Positions 1-5,115 of a stretch of 5,542 nucleotides of DNA are shown here, in pieces; position 1 is the first letter of the stretch, and the number at the start of each line of letters is the position of its first letter. The stretch is from Clostridia bacterium (GTDB lineage: Bacteria > Bacillota > Clostridia > Oscillospirales > Acutalibacteraceae). The notes under the pieces were generated by a model. It was not told the origin of the DNA. It searched no databases and saw only the letters and a list, made by a program, of their open reading frames with translations. The stretch spans positions 1 through 5,542 of the forward strand of contig JAILDS010000177.1 in NCBI GenBank assembly GCA_024689165.1, read 5' to 3'. A program made the position numbers and the translations under genes.

Positions 1-201
1 GTGCCCGTGGCGTGGACGAAACGCTGGGGGCACGGCAGGGTCTACTACAACTCCCTCGGGCACCACAACGACGTTTTCGACGTCCCCGAGGCGCTTGAAA
101 TGATGCGCCGCGGCATGCTCTGGGCGGCGGAGGGCAAGCAGATCTTCCGCGACCTTGCTCCCGACCCCGAACAGTACGCCAACACCGCGAAAATGTACTG
201 A
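1..201 (+). CDS. ThuA-like domain protein, C-terminal fragment (5' end outside window)
   Basis: This is the last 66 residues of a protein that begins upstream of the window; the GTG at position 1 is an internal codon in an open frame, not a supported start. The fragment carries the closing part of a ThuA-like domain (glutamine-amidotransferase-like fold): PVAWTKRWGHGRV followed by NSLGHH at about fragment residues 17-22, then a helix with RRGMLWAAEG. The W-T-K..G.GRV...SLGH pattern is typical of this family, and the His after SLG is strongly conserved in it. ThuA proteins were named from trehalose utilisation in rhizobia, where ThuA works beside ThuB, a Gfo/Idh/MocA oxidoreductase. A gene of that second family follows here, but behind a terminator and a new promoter, so the two are probably separate transcripts. 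The exact substrate cannot be inferred. Stop codon TGA at 199-201. Confidence 0.8.
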   Translation: MPVAWTKRWGHGRVYYNSLGHHNDVFDVPEALEMMRRGMLWAAEGKQIFRDLAPDPEQYANTAKMY

Positions 202-318
202 TAACGACCGTATCGTTTCCGCTTTTGCCGAGCCCGCACGTCGCGTCGGACGGACCGGCCCGGGCAGGATATCCGGCTCCCGAAACAACGACATCTCCTT
301 CCTCCCCCCCCCCTTTCA

Positions 319-348
319 GGACCCGCCGCAAGGCGGGTCCGCCTTTTT
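319..348 (+). terminator. Intrinsic terminator after the ThuA-like gene
   Basis: A perfect 9-bp stem, GGACCCGCC (319-327) with GGCGGGTCC (332-340), closes a GCAA tetraloop and is followed after GCC by five T (344-348). It lies 118 bases past the ThuA-like stop and should end that transcript before the oxidoreductase promoter. The T-tract is short but the stem is very GC-rich. Confidence 0.85.
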
Positions 349-362
349 GCGCCGCGCCCGCG

Positions 363-377
363 GGGCGGAGTCCGCCC
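363..377. promoter_or_regulatory. Perfect inverted repeat, possible operator
   Basis: GGGCGGA and TCCGCCC flank a single central G, making a 15-base perfect palindrome that ends 12 bases before the -35 box of the following promoter. A one-base loop cannot form a full hairpin, so a dimeric DNA-binding protein site is a reasonable reading. In GC-rich sequence a short palindrome can also arise by chance, and no second copy was noticed in the window. Confidence 0.35.
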
Positions 378-389
378 GGAATTAAACGG

Positions 390-418
390 TTGAATTTTCA
401 CGGCGCAGGATATATAAT
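390..418 (+). promoter_or_regulatory. Sigma-A type promoter of the oxidoreductase-GH31-GH25 block
   Basis: A -35 box TTGAAT (390-395) and a perfect -10 box TATAAT (413-418) are separated by 17 bases, the optimal spacing. Transcription would start near 425, giving a leader of about 25 bases before the ATG at 451. The leader contains GGAGG at 437-441 as ribosome site. The position directly after the terminator at 319-348 supports a new transcription unit starting here. Confidence 0.85.
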
Positions 419-450
419 CTTTCCGACCGAAAAAACGGAGGAACAGTTTA

Positions 451-1536
451 ATGAAAAAGGTGAACGTGGGCGTCGTAGGCTGCGGCAACATCAGCGGGAT
501 ATATCTTACCAATCTTACGGGGATGTTCTCGTCCGTCGTCAACGTCGCCGCGGTTTGCGACATCATACCCGAAAGAGCTCTCGACGCGCAGAAGAAATAC
601 GGCGTACCGAAGGCGTACTTCACGGATGATGAGATAATGGCGGACGAAGAGATCGAGCTCATCGTAAACATCACGACGCCCGACCAGCACTGCCCCGTCA
701 ACATGATGGCTCTTGCAGCGGGCAAGCACGCCTACTGCGAAAAACCGCTCGCGACCTGCCGCAAGGACGGCGAAAAGCAGGTCGCTCTCGCCGAAGAAAA
801 GGGTCTTCTTCTGGGCGGCGCGCCGGACACCTTCCTCGGCGGCGGCATACAGACCTGCCGCAAGCTCATAGACGACGGCTGGATAGGCGACGTGGTCGCG
901 CTCAACGCGTCCATGCGCTGCCGCGGGCACGAGTCCTGGCACCCCGGCCCGGAGTTCTATTATAAGGCGGGCGGCGGCCCGATGTTCGACATGGGGCCGT
1001 ACTACCTCACCTGCATGATCAACCTCGCCGGCGCGGTGAGCTCCGTCATGGCGTACACGAGGATCTCCTTCCCGCAGAGGCTCATAACTTCGCAGCCGCT
1101 CAACGGGACGTTAATCGACGTCGACGTGCCGACCCACATCGCGGGCGTCATGAAGTTCGCTTCCGGCGCGATCGGCACCCTTACGACCTCCTTCGACGTA
1201 TACGACGACCATCAGGCCCTCGTTGAGGTCTTCGGCTCGAAGGGCAGCATAATAGTGCCAGACCCCAACGGCTTCGGCGGGCCGGTGAAGCTGATGCGCG
1301 CCGACGGACCGGGCTACGAGGAAGTGCCCGTCGTATGCCCGTACCGCGACAACAGCAGGGGCCTCGGCGTCGCGGATATGTGCAGGGCCCTGCGCGAGGG
1401 CAGGACGCCCAGAGCGAACTGCTCGCAGACCTTCCACGTGCTCGACCTCATGTGCGCCTTCCACGAGTCCTCCGACTCCGGCAAAGAGATAGCGCTCAAA
1501 AGGGGCTTCGAGCGGCAGAGCGCCCTCGGGTTCTGA
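451..1536 (+). CDS. Gfo/Idh/MocA family NAD(P)-dependent oxidoreductase
   Basis: This 361-residue cytoplasmic dehydrogenase of the Gfo/Idh/MocA family has the usual length for the family, whose members oxidise or reduce sugars, inositols and related polyols with NAD(P). The N-terminal Rossmann fold opens with GVVGCGNIS at residues 7-15 (GxGxxx dinucleotide loop). The family Glu-Lys-Pro motif is at 97-99, with Lys98 the expected catalytic lysine. The C-terminal substrate domain has AGGGPMFDMGPYYL around 173-186. Asp180 is in place, but the position usually held by catalytic His is Tyr184, as in a recognisable GPYYL-type subgroup. The ATG is chosen for GGAGG at 437-441, nine bases upstream, and because the Rossmann strand starts at residue 4. 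It is first in a likely three-gene transcript, 39 bases ahead of a GH31 gene, which suggests a role in sugar catabolism. The substrate is unknown. Confidence 0.92.
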   Translation: MKKVNVGVVGCGNISGIYLTNLTGMFSSVVNVAAVCDIIPERALDAQKKYGVPKAYFTDDEIMADEEIELIVNITTPDQHCPVNMMALAAGKHAYCEKPLATCRKDGEKQVALAEEKGLLLGGAPDTFLGGGIQTCRKLIDDGWIGDVVALNASMRCRGHESWHPGPEFYYKAGGGPMFDMGPYYLTCMINLAGAVSSVMAYTRISFPQRLITSQPLNGTLIDVDVPTHIAGVMKFASGAIGTLTTSFDVYDDHQALVEVFGSKGSIIVPDPNGFGGPVKLMRADGPGYEEVPVVCPYRDNSRGLGVADMCRALREGRTPRANCSQTFHVLDLMCAFHESSDSGKEIALKRGFERQSALGF

Positions 1537-1575
1537 AACTTCGCTTCGTAAAAACAGAAAAAGAGGTCCGTCAGC

Positions 1576-3285
1576 ATGAAAAAGATAACGTTCGGAACTC
1601 CCGAGGAGCTCGTGCCGTCGAAATTCTGTCCGGGCTTTTCCTATGAAGAGACGCCTGTGAGCTTTGACGTTTCCGCGGTGACGTTCCGCCGGACGCGGGG
1701 CGGCGTCCTGCTCGAATACAAGGCCGCAGAGGGCACGCGCTTTTACGGCTGCGGGCTGCAGTTCAACCAGTTCGAGCACACCGGGCGCAAGCTGACCCTG
1801 CGCTGCAACGCAGACCCGAGGACCCCGAGCGGCGACAGCCACGCGCCCGTGCCGTTTTTCGTCACGAACAAGGGCTACGGGATCTTCATAGACACCGCCC
1901 GTTACGCCGAGATATATTTCGGCGCGCAGAAGCCCGGCGACAGCTTCCCGCCGGACGAACGGGGCTCCGTAAAGCTGTCGACCGACGAGCTCTACGCCGC
2001 TCGCATGGCGCAAAGCAGCACCTACGTCGATATTTTCATCCCCGGCTGCGACGGCGTGGACGTTTATATCATAGAGGGCTCAACGATGACAGACGTCGTC
2101 GCTCAGTACAACATGATGGCGGGCGGCGGCCCGAACGTGCCCGAGTGGGCGCTCGGCGTGCTGTACCGCTGCAACGGGTCTTTTTCAGACAGGCAGATCC
2201 TCGACGTCGCGGAGTACATGCGAAAAAACGACATCCCCTGCGACATCATCGGCGTCGAGCCCGGCTGGCAGACGCACGCCTACGCCTGCACCTACGTCTG
2301 GGACCCGGTCAGGTTCCCGGACCCGGCGGGCTTTGTGGGAAGTCTGCGTGAGAAGGGCTTTCACGTCAACCTCTGGGAACACGCCTACGTCTATCCGACA
2401 AGTCCCGTTTACGACAGTCTGAAGCCGCTGAGCGGCGATTACACGACCTTCCGCGGGCTCGTGCCCGACTTCGCCCTGCCCGAGGCGCGCAGGATATTCG
2501 CCGATTTCCAGAAAAAGCTCGTAGAGCTCGGCGTGGACGGCTTCAAGGCGGACGAGTGCGACGGCAGCGACAACACCGGCGGCTGGTCCTTCCCGAACCA
2601 CGCCTCCTTCCCGTCCGGGCTGGACGGCGAGCAGTACCACAACCTGTTGGGGACGCTCTACGCACAAACGCTGCTTGAAGCTCTCGGCGAAACGCCGACA
2701 CTGTCGGAGATACGCGCGCTGGGCGCTCTCGCCGCGCCGTACCCGTTCGTGCTGTATTCCGACCTGTACGACCACAAAAGCTTCCTGACGGCTCTGGTCA
2801 ACTCCGGCTTCTCCGGCCTGCTCTGGTCGCCCGAGGTCAGGGGAGTGAGCGGCAAAAAAGAGCTTCTGCGGCGTCTGCAGACGGTCGTGTTCTCAGTCCA
2901 GTGCCTTATCAACGCATGGTCGTGCCCCGCCGTACCGTGGCTGGATTTCGACTGTGTGGACGAGGTGCGGGAGCTTCTGGAGCTGCGCGAGTCGCTCGTC
3001 CCGCGCCTGAAAGCCGCCTTCGACCTGTACAGGGATACCGGCATCCCGCCCGTCCGCGCGCTCGTGATGGACTATACCGACGACCCTGAAGCCGGCGGGA
3101 TCGACGACGAGTACCTGTTCTGTTCCGACCTTCTCGTCGCCCCGATAACGGGAACGCAGTCGGACGCCCGCGAGGTCTACCTGCCCGCCGGGGATTGGTT
3201 CGATTTTTACACTGGGGAGCCCGTCCCGAACGGCAGGTTTTCCGTAACGACCGAAAAGATACCGGTGTACAGGAAAGCACTCTGA
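1576..3285 (+). CDS. GH31 family glycoside hydrolase (alpha-glycosidase-like), compact form
   Basis: This is a 569-residue protein of the GH31 alpha-glucosidase/alpha-xylosidase type, with no signal peptide and so probably acting on imported sugars in the cytoplasm. An N-terminal beta-sandwich (about 1-180) precedes a TIM barrel that begins near PEWALG (189-194). Barrel landmarks are GVEPGWQ (226-232), WDPVRFPDP (242-250), NLWEH (265-269) and GFKADECD (322-329), where Asp326 is the expected nucleophile. EIR (378-380), YSD (394-396, Asp396 a tentative acid/base) and GFSGLLWSPE (411-420) follow. The C-terminal sheet contains VYLPAGDWFDFYTGE (534-548). The protein stops at KIPVYRKAL, where relatives normally continue with a G-S-x-x-P segment and often a further sandwich, so it is shorter than the usual 650-800 residues. 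Glu228 sits where many members have Asp. GAGG at 1563-1566 lies nine bases before the ATG. Substrate specificity cannot be assigned. Confidence 0.9.
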   Translation: MKKITFGTPEELVPSKFCPGFSYEETPVSFDVSAVTFRRTRGGVLLEYKAAEGTRFYGCGLQFNQFEHTGRKLTLRCNADPRTPSGDSHAPVPFFVTNKGYGIFIDTARYAEIYFGAQKPGDSFPPDERGSVKLSTDELYAARMAQSSTYVDIFIPGCDGVDVYIIEGSTMTDVVAQYNMMAGGGPNVPEWALGVLYRCNGSFSDRQILDVAEYMRKNDIPCDIIGVEPGWQTHAYACTYVWDPVRFPDPAGFVGSLREKGFHVNLWEHAYVYPTSPVYDSLKPLSGDYTTFRGLVPDFALPEARRIFADFQKKLVELGVDGFKADECDGSDNTGGWSFPNHASFPSGLDGEQYHNLLGTLYAQTLLEALGETPTLSEIRALGALAAPYPFVLYSDLYDHKSFLTALVNSGFSGLLWSPEVRGVSGKKELLRRLQTVVFSVQCLINAWSCPAVPWLDFDCVDEVRELLELRESLVPRLKAAFDLYRDTGIPPVRALVMDYTDDPEAGGIDDEYLFCSDLLVAPITGTQSDAREVYLPAGDWFDFYTGEPVPNGRFSVTTEKIPVYRKAL

Positions 3286-3306
3286 TCCCAAAAACATGGA
3301 GCGAAT

Positions 3307-4122
3307 ATGAAGACCAACAAAAAAACTCTGCTGATAACGGCCCTGGTGGTAGCGGCGGCGATCGCCGCAGTCGCGGTCGTCGCGGTCATGAAAAGGAACG
3401 AGCCCCCCGCCGAGCCGACAACCGACTCCCCCCGCCCGGTCATGTTCGGTTATTACGACTCGTCGGACTTTTCCGTCGAAAACGAGCGGAAGATATACTC
3501 CGGCAAAGACTTCGACACGCTAACGGGCATCGACGTTTCGTCCTTCCAGGGCGATATCGACTGGAAGGCCGTCGCCGCCGACGGGATAAGCTTCGCCTTT
3601 ATCCGCGCGGGCTTCCGGGGCTCGAGCGAGGGCGGGATTTTTGACGACGACCTGTTCGAAGACAACGCCGCCGACGCCGCAGCCGCGGGACTTCAGGTCG
3701 GAGCTTACTTCTTTTCACAGGCGGTAAGCGAGGACGAGGCTCGCGAGGAGGCAAGGTTCCTGCTTGACGCCGTGGAAGGTCGCGACGTCGATCTGCCGCT
3801 CGTCATAGATTTTGAGGATATCTCCTCCGACAGCCGGATAAGCGGCCTTACGAACGCCGAACGCACCGCCGTCGTTTCGGCGTTCGCGGACGAGATACGC
3901 GCGAACGGGCGCGAGCCGATGCTGTATACGTCCATGTACTACGCGACGGAAAAGCTGTATTACGAGCAGCTCGACCTGCCCGTATGGCTCGCCGCATACA
4001 GCGGGCCGACCGAGTTCGGATACGGCTTCACTGTGTGGCAGTACTCCTCCGACGGTTCTGTCGCGGGCATAGACGGGCCTGTGGACATGGATCTCATGTT
4101 CGTAAAAAAGCCCGCAAGATGA
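3307..4122 (+). CDS. Membrane-anchored GH25 muramidase (lysozyme-like)
   Basis: This 271-residue protein has a short positive N-terminus (MKTNKK), one hydrophobic segment at about 8-28 and no clear signal-peptidase or lipobox site, so it is probably held in the membrane with its domain outside. After a Pro/Glu-rich linker (31-45) comes a complete GH25 domain: GIDVSSFQGDIDW (74-86, Asp76), FAFIRAG (97-103), GAYFFS (132-137), PLVIDFED (164-171, with the family D-x-E pair Asp168/Glu170), YTSMYY (207-212), LPVWLAAY (224-231), VWQYSSDG (243-250) and DGPVDMD (256-262). GH25 enzymes cut the MurNAc-GlcNAc bond of peptidoglycan. The ATG follows GGAG (3298-3301) by five bases and begins 21 bases after the GH31 stop, so co-transcription is likely. 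A cell-wall hydrolase beside two cytoplasmic sugar enzymes is unusual; a role in wall remodelling or in using wall fragments is inference. Confidence 0.9.
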   Translation: MKTNKKTLLITALVVAAAIAAVAVVAVMKRNEPPAEPTTDSPRPVMFGYYDSSDFSVENERKIYSGKDFDTLTGIDVSSFQGDIDWKAVAADGISFAFIRAGFRGSSEGGIFDDDLFEDNAADAAAAGLQVGAYFFSQAVSEDEAREEARFLLDAVEGRDVDLPLVIDFEDISSDSRISGLTNAERTAVVSAFADEIRANGREPMLYTSMYYATEKLYYEQLDLPVWLAAYSGPTEFGYGFTVWQYSSDGSVAGIDGPVDMDLMFVKKPAR

Positions 4123-4157
4123 AGCCCGACGGGAGAATAAAAATCTGAAAAAAAAGC

Positions 4158-4186
4158 TTGACTTTGATTTTTACATAGTGTATAGT
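4158..4186 (+). promoter_or_regulatory. Promoter of the tRNA operon, with A-rich upstream element
   Basis: The -35 box TTGACT (4158-4163) and -10 box TATAGT (4181-4186) are 17 bases apart. Just upstream, 4137-4155 is nearly all A and T with an eight-A run, resembling the UP element common at stable-RNA promoters. Transcription would start near 4193, about 11 bases before the first tRNA. The preceding muramidase gene has no convincing terminator, so some transcript may also enter from upstream. Confidence 0.85.
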
Positions 4187-4203
4187 GACTTAGTCGTTGG
4201 AGC

Positions 4204-4279
4204 GGGAGCATAGCTCAGCTGGGAGAGCACTTGCCTTACAAGCAAGGGGTCACAGGTTCGAGCCCTGTTGTTCCCACCA
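4204..4279 (+). tRNA. tRNA-Val (anticodon TAC)
   Basis: A full 76-base cloverleaf with encoded CCA. Acceptor GGGAGCA (4204-4210) pairs with TGTTCCC (4269-4275) with one G-T wobble, and the discriminator is A. The anticodon stem CTTGC/GCAAG holds TAC at 4237-4239, and the T-arm is ACAGG-TTCGAGC-CCTGT. This TAC anticodon reads GTA and, with a modified wobble base, other GTN codons. It is the first gene of the seven-tRNA transcript. Confidence 0.97.
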
Positions 4280-4286
4280 CTCATAC

Positions 4287-4363
4287 GGCTCGGTAGTTCA
4301 GTTGGTTAGAACGCCAGCCTGTCACGCTGGAGGTCGTCGGTTCGAGCCCGATCCGAGTCGCCA
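4287..4363 (+). tRNA. tRNA-Asp (anticodon GTC), copy 1
   Basis: A 77-base cloverleaf with encoded CCA, seven bases after tRNA-Val. Acceptor GGCTCGG (4287-4293) pairs with CCGAGTC (4353-4359), with a G-T wobble at the second pair. The anticodon stem CCAGC/GCTGG holds GTC at 4321-4323. The discriminator G fits aspartyl-tRNA synthetase recognition. A second tRNA-Asp at 4709-4785 differs only by a compensated fourth acceptor pair (T-A here, C-G there) and one T-loop base. Confidence 0.97.
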
Positions 4364-4367
4364 TTAT

Positions 4368-4443
4368 GCCTTTGTAGCTCAGTTGGTAGAGCAGTGGACT
4401 GAAAATCCACGTGTCGCTGGTTCGATTCCGGCCGAAGGCACCA
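4368..4443 (+). tRNA. tRNA-Phe (anticodon GAA)
   Basis: A 76-base cloverleaf with encoded CCA, four bases after tRNA-Asp copy 1. Acceptor GCCTTTG (4368-4374) pairs with CGAAGGC (4433-4439) with one T-G wobble, and the discriminator is A. The anticodon stem GTGGA/TCCAC holds GAA at 4401-4403. The T-arm is GCTGG-TTCGATT-CCGGC. It reads both Phe codons. Confidence 0.97.
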
Positions 4444-4446
4444 CTT

Positions 4447-4505
4447 TGCGCGGGCGGTCATGGGGCGGCGAAGTCCAATACGGACTTACATGCCCGCCCC
4501 GCGCA
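4447..4505 (+). other. Structured spacer between tRNA-Phe and tRNA-Gly
   Basis: The 76-base gap between the Phe and Gly genes contains nested inverted repeats. TGCGCGGG (4447-4454) can pair with CCCGCGCA (4498-4505), continuing past one bulged C with CGG/CCG. Alternatively, GGGGCGG (4462-4468) can pair with CCGCCCC (4494-4500). An inner hairpin AAGTCC/GGACTT (4471-4476 and 4482-4487) with a five-base loop is compatible with either. No T-tract follows, so termination is unlikely. A processing signal or a folded spacer is possible, but no function is shown. Confidence 0.5.
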
Positions 4506-4519
4506 GACCCGTACTTAAT

Positions 4520-4595
4520 GCGGATGTAGCTCATCCGGTAGAGCGCCACCTTGCCAAGGTGGAGGTAGCGAGTTCGAGCCTCGTCATCCGCTCCA
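4520..4595 (+). tRNA. tRNA-Gly (anticodon GCC), copy 1
   Basis: A 76-base cloverleaf with encoded CCA. Acceptor GCGGATG (4520-4526) pairs perfectly with CATCCGC (4585-4591), and the discriminator is T, as expected for bacterial tRNA-Gly. The anticodon stem CCACC/GGTGG holds GCC at 4553-4555. The T-arm is GCGAG-TTCGAGC-CTCGT. It is identical along its whole length to the copy at 4790-4865. Confidence 0.97.
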
Positions 4596-4596
4596 T

Positions 4597-4622
4597 ATCC
4601 CGCCCCCGCTGGTGGGCGGGAT
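4597..4622 (+). other. Stem-loop in the Gly-Cys tRNA spacer
   Basis: ATCCCGCCC (4597-4605) and GGGCGGGAT (4614-4622) form a perfect 9-bp inverted repeat around an eight-base loop. It fills most of the 35-base gap between tRNA-Gly copy 1 and tRNA-Cys. It resembles an intrinsic terminator stem but is followed by TATCATCGG rather than a T-run, so it is more likely a spacer hairpin that aids processing or weakly attenuates the transcript. Confidence 0.5.
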
Positions 4623-4630
4623 TATCATCG

Positions 4631-4705
<75 letters not shown>

Positions 4706-4708
4706 TCC

Positions 4709-4785
4709 GGCCCGGTAGTTCAGTTGGTTAGAACGCCAGCCTGTCACGCTGGAGGTCGTCGGTTCGAGTCCGATCCGGGTCGCCA
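4709..4785 (+). tRNA. tRNA-Asp (anticodon GTC), copy 2
   Basis: A 77-base cloverleaf with encoded CCA, three bases after tRNA-Cys. Acceptor GGCCCGG (4709-4715) pairs with CCGGGTC (4775-4781), and the discriminator is G. The GTC anticodon is at 4743-4745. Compared with copy 1 at 4287-4363, the fourth acceptor pair is C-G instead of T-A and the last T-loop base is T instead of C. The rest is identical, which points to duplication followed by compensated drift. Confidence 0.97.
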
Positions 4786-4789
4786 TTCT

Positions 4790-4865
4790 GCGGATGTAGC
4801 TCATCCGGTAGAGCGCCACCTTGCCAAGGTGGAGGTAGCGAGTTCGAGCCTCGTCATCCGCTCCA
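4790..4865 (+). tRNA. tRNA-Gly (anticodon GCC), copy 2
   Basis: A 76-base cloverleaf identical to the gene at 4520-4595, with anticodon GCC at 4823-4825 and encoded CCA at 4863-4865. It follows tRNA-Asp copy 2 by four bases and is the last gene of the operon. The terminator A-tract begins immediately at its CCA end. Flanking sequence is not shared with copy 1, so the repeat is limited to the gene. Confidence 0.97.
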
Positions 4866-4871
4866 AAAAAA

Positions 4872-4904
4872 CTGCTCCCGCCTGCGGCGGGGGTCGTTTT
4901 TTTT
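4872..4904 (+). terminator. Intrinsic terminator of the tRNA operon, possibly bidirectional
   Basis: A core stem CCCGCC (4877-4882) and GGCGGG (4886-4891) with a TGC loop extends outward through T-G and C-G pairs to about 4872 and 4896. Eight T follow (4897-4904). On the upstream side seven A (4865-4871) would act as a T-tract for transcription from the opposite strand, so the element could also stop minus-strand transcripts arriving from the right. Confidence 0.92.
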
Positions 4905-5042
4905 ATTGGATCCAAACGAGGCTCGAACAGGGCGGTCGGCCGCAGGCCGGGACGGACGCTCCGGAAAAGCCCACACAGTTAAATCAATTCGAGTTTTATT
5001 GTATAAATCTGTTTCAGGTTGCAAAAATCTTCGATAGAATGC
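4905..5042. other. Transition region between tRNA operon and AT-rich downstream DNA
   Basis: No gene is seen here. The left part up to about 4972 is GC-rich and holds a small CGGCC-GCA-GGCCG hairpin (4937-4949). It also holds a 13-base inverted copy (4916-4928) of the tRNA-Gly T-arm. From about 4978 the sequence becomes AT-rich and stays so to the window end. No integrase, direct att repeat or terminal inverted repeat is visible, so calling this an insertion boundary is inference. Confidence 0.4.
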
Positions 5043-5076
5043 TTGACAAACGACTGATGAAGTGCGATTTTATAGT
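5043..5076 (+). promoter_or_regulatory. Probable promoter of the zinc-ribbon protein gene
   Basis: A perfect -35 consensus TTGACA lies at 5043-5048. The best-looking -10 box, TATAGT at 5071-5076, is 22 bases away, which is too long for a standard sigma-A promoter. At 17 bases only GATTTT (5066-5071) is available. The -35 is persuasive and the position suits the ATG at 5116, but the -10 assignment is uncertain. Confidence 0.45.
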
Positions 5077-5115
5077 AAGCAAAAAAATAATCTATGATAG
5101 AAAGAGGTTTTTGTT

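Noticed and set aside
304..313. A run of ten C before the ThuA-gene terminator
   Set aside because: It is noncoding and is not part of a recognisable element. Its length may be a sequencing uncertainty or a slippage-prone tract, but no gene expression switch is evident.
1111..2013. A 300-residue open frame on the minus strand, opposite the oxidoreductase and GH31 genes
   Set aside because: Long antisense frames are common in GC-rich coding DNA. It has Arg/Ala/Val-rich low-information sequence, no domain motif, and lies opposite two well-supported genes.
4444..4519. Spacer of tRNA-like length as a decayed tRNA gene
   Set aside because: It has no T-loop consensus, D-arm, anticodon stem or CCA end. 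Its inverted repeats do not match a cloverleaf.
4597..4622. The Gly-Cys spacer hairpin as a terminator that splits the tRNA operon
   Set aside because: There is no T-run after the stem and no new promoter before tRNA-Cys, so a single transcript to 4904 is more likely.
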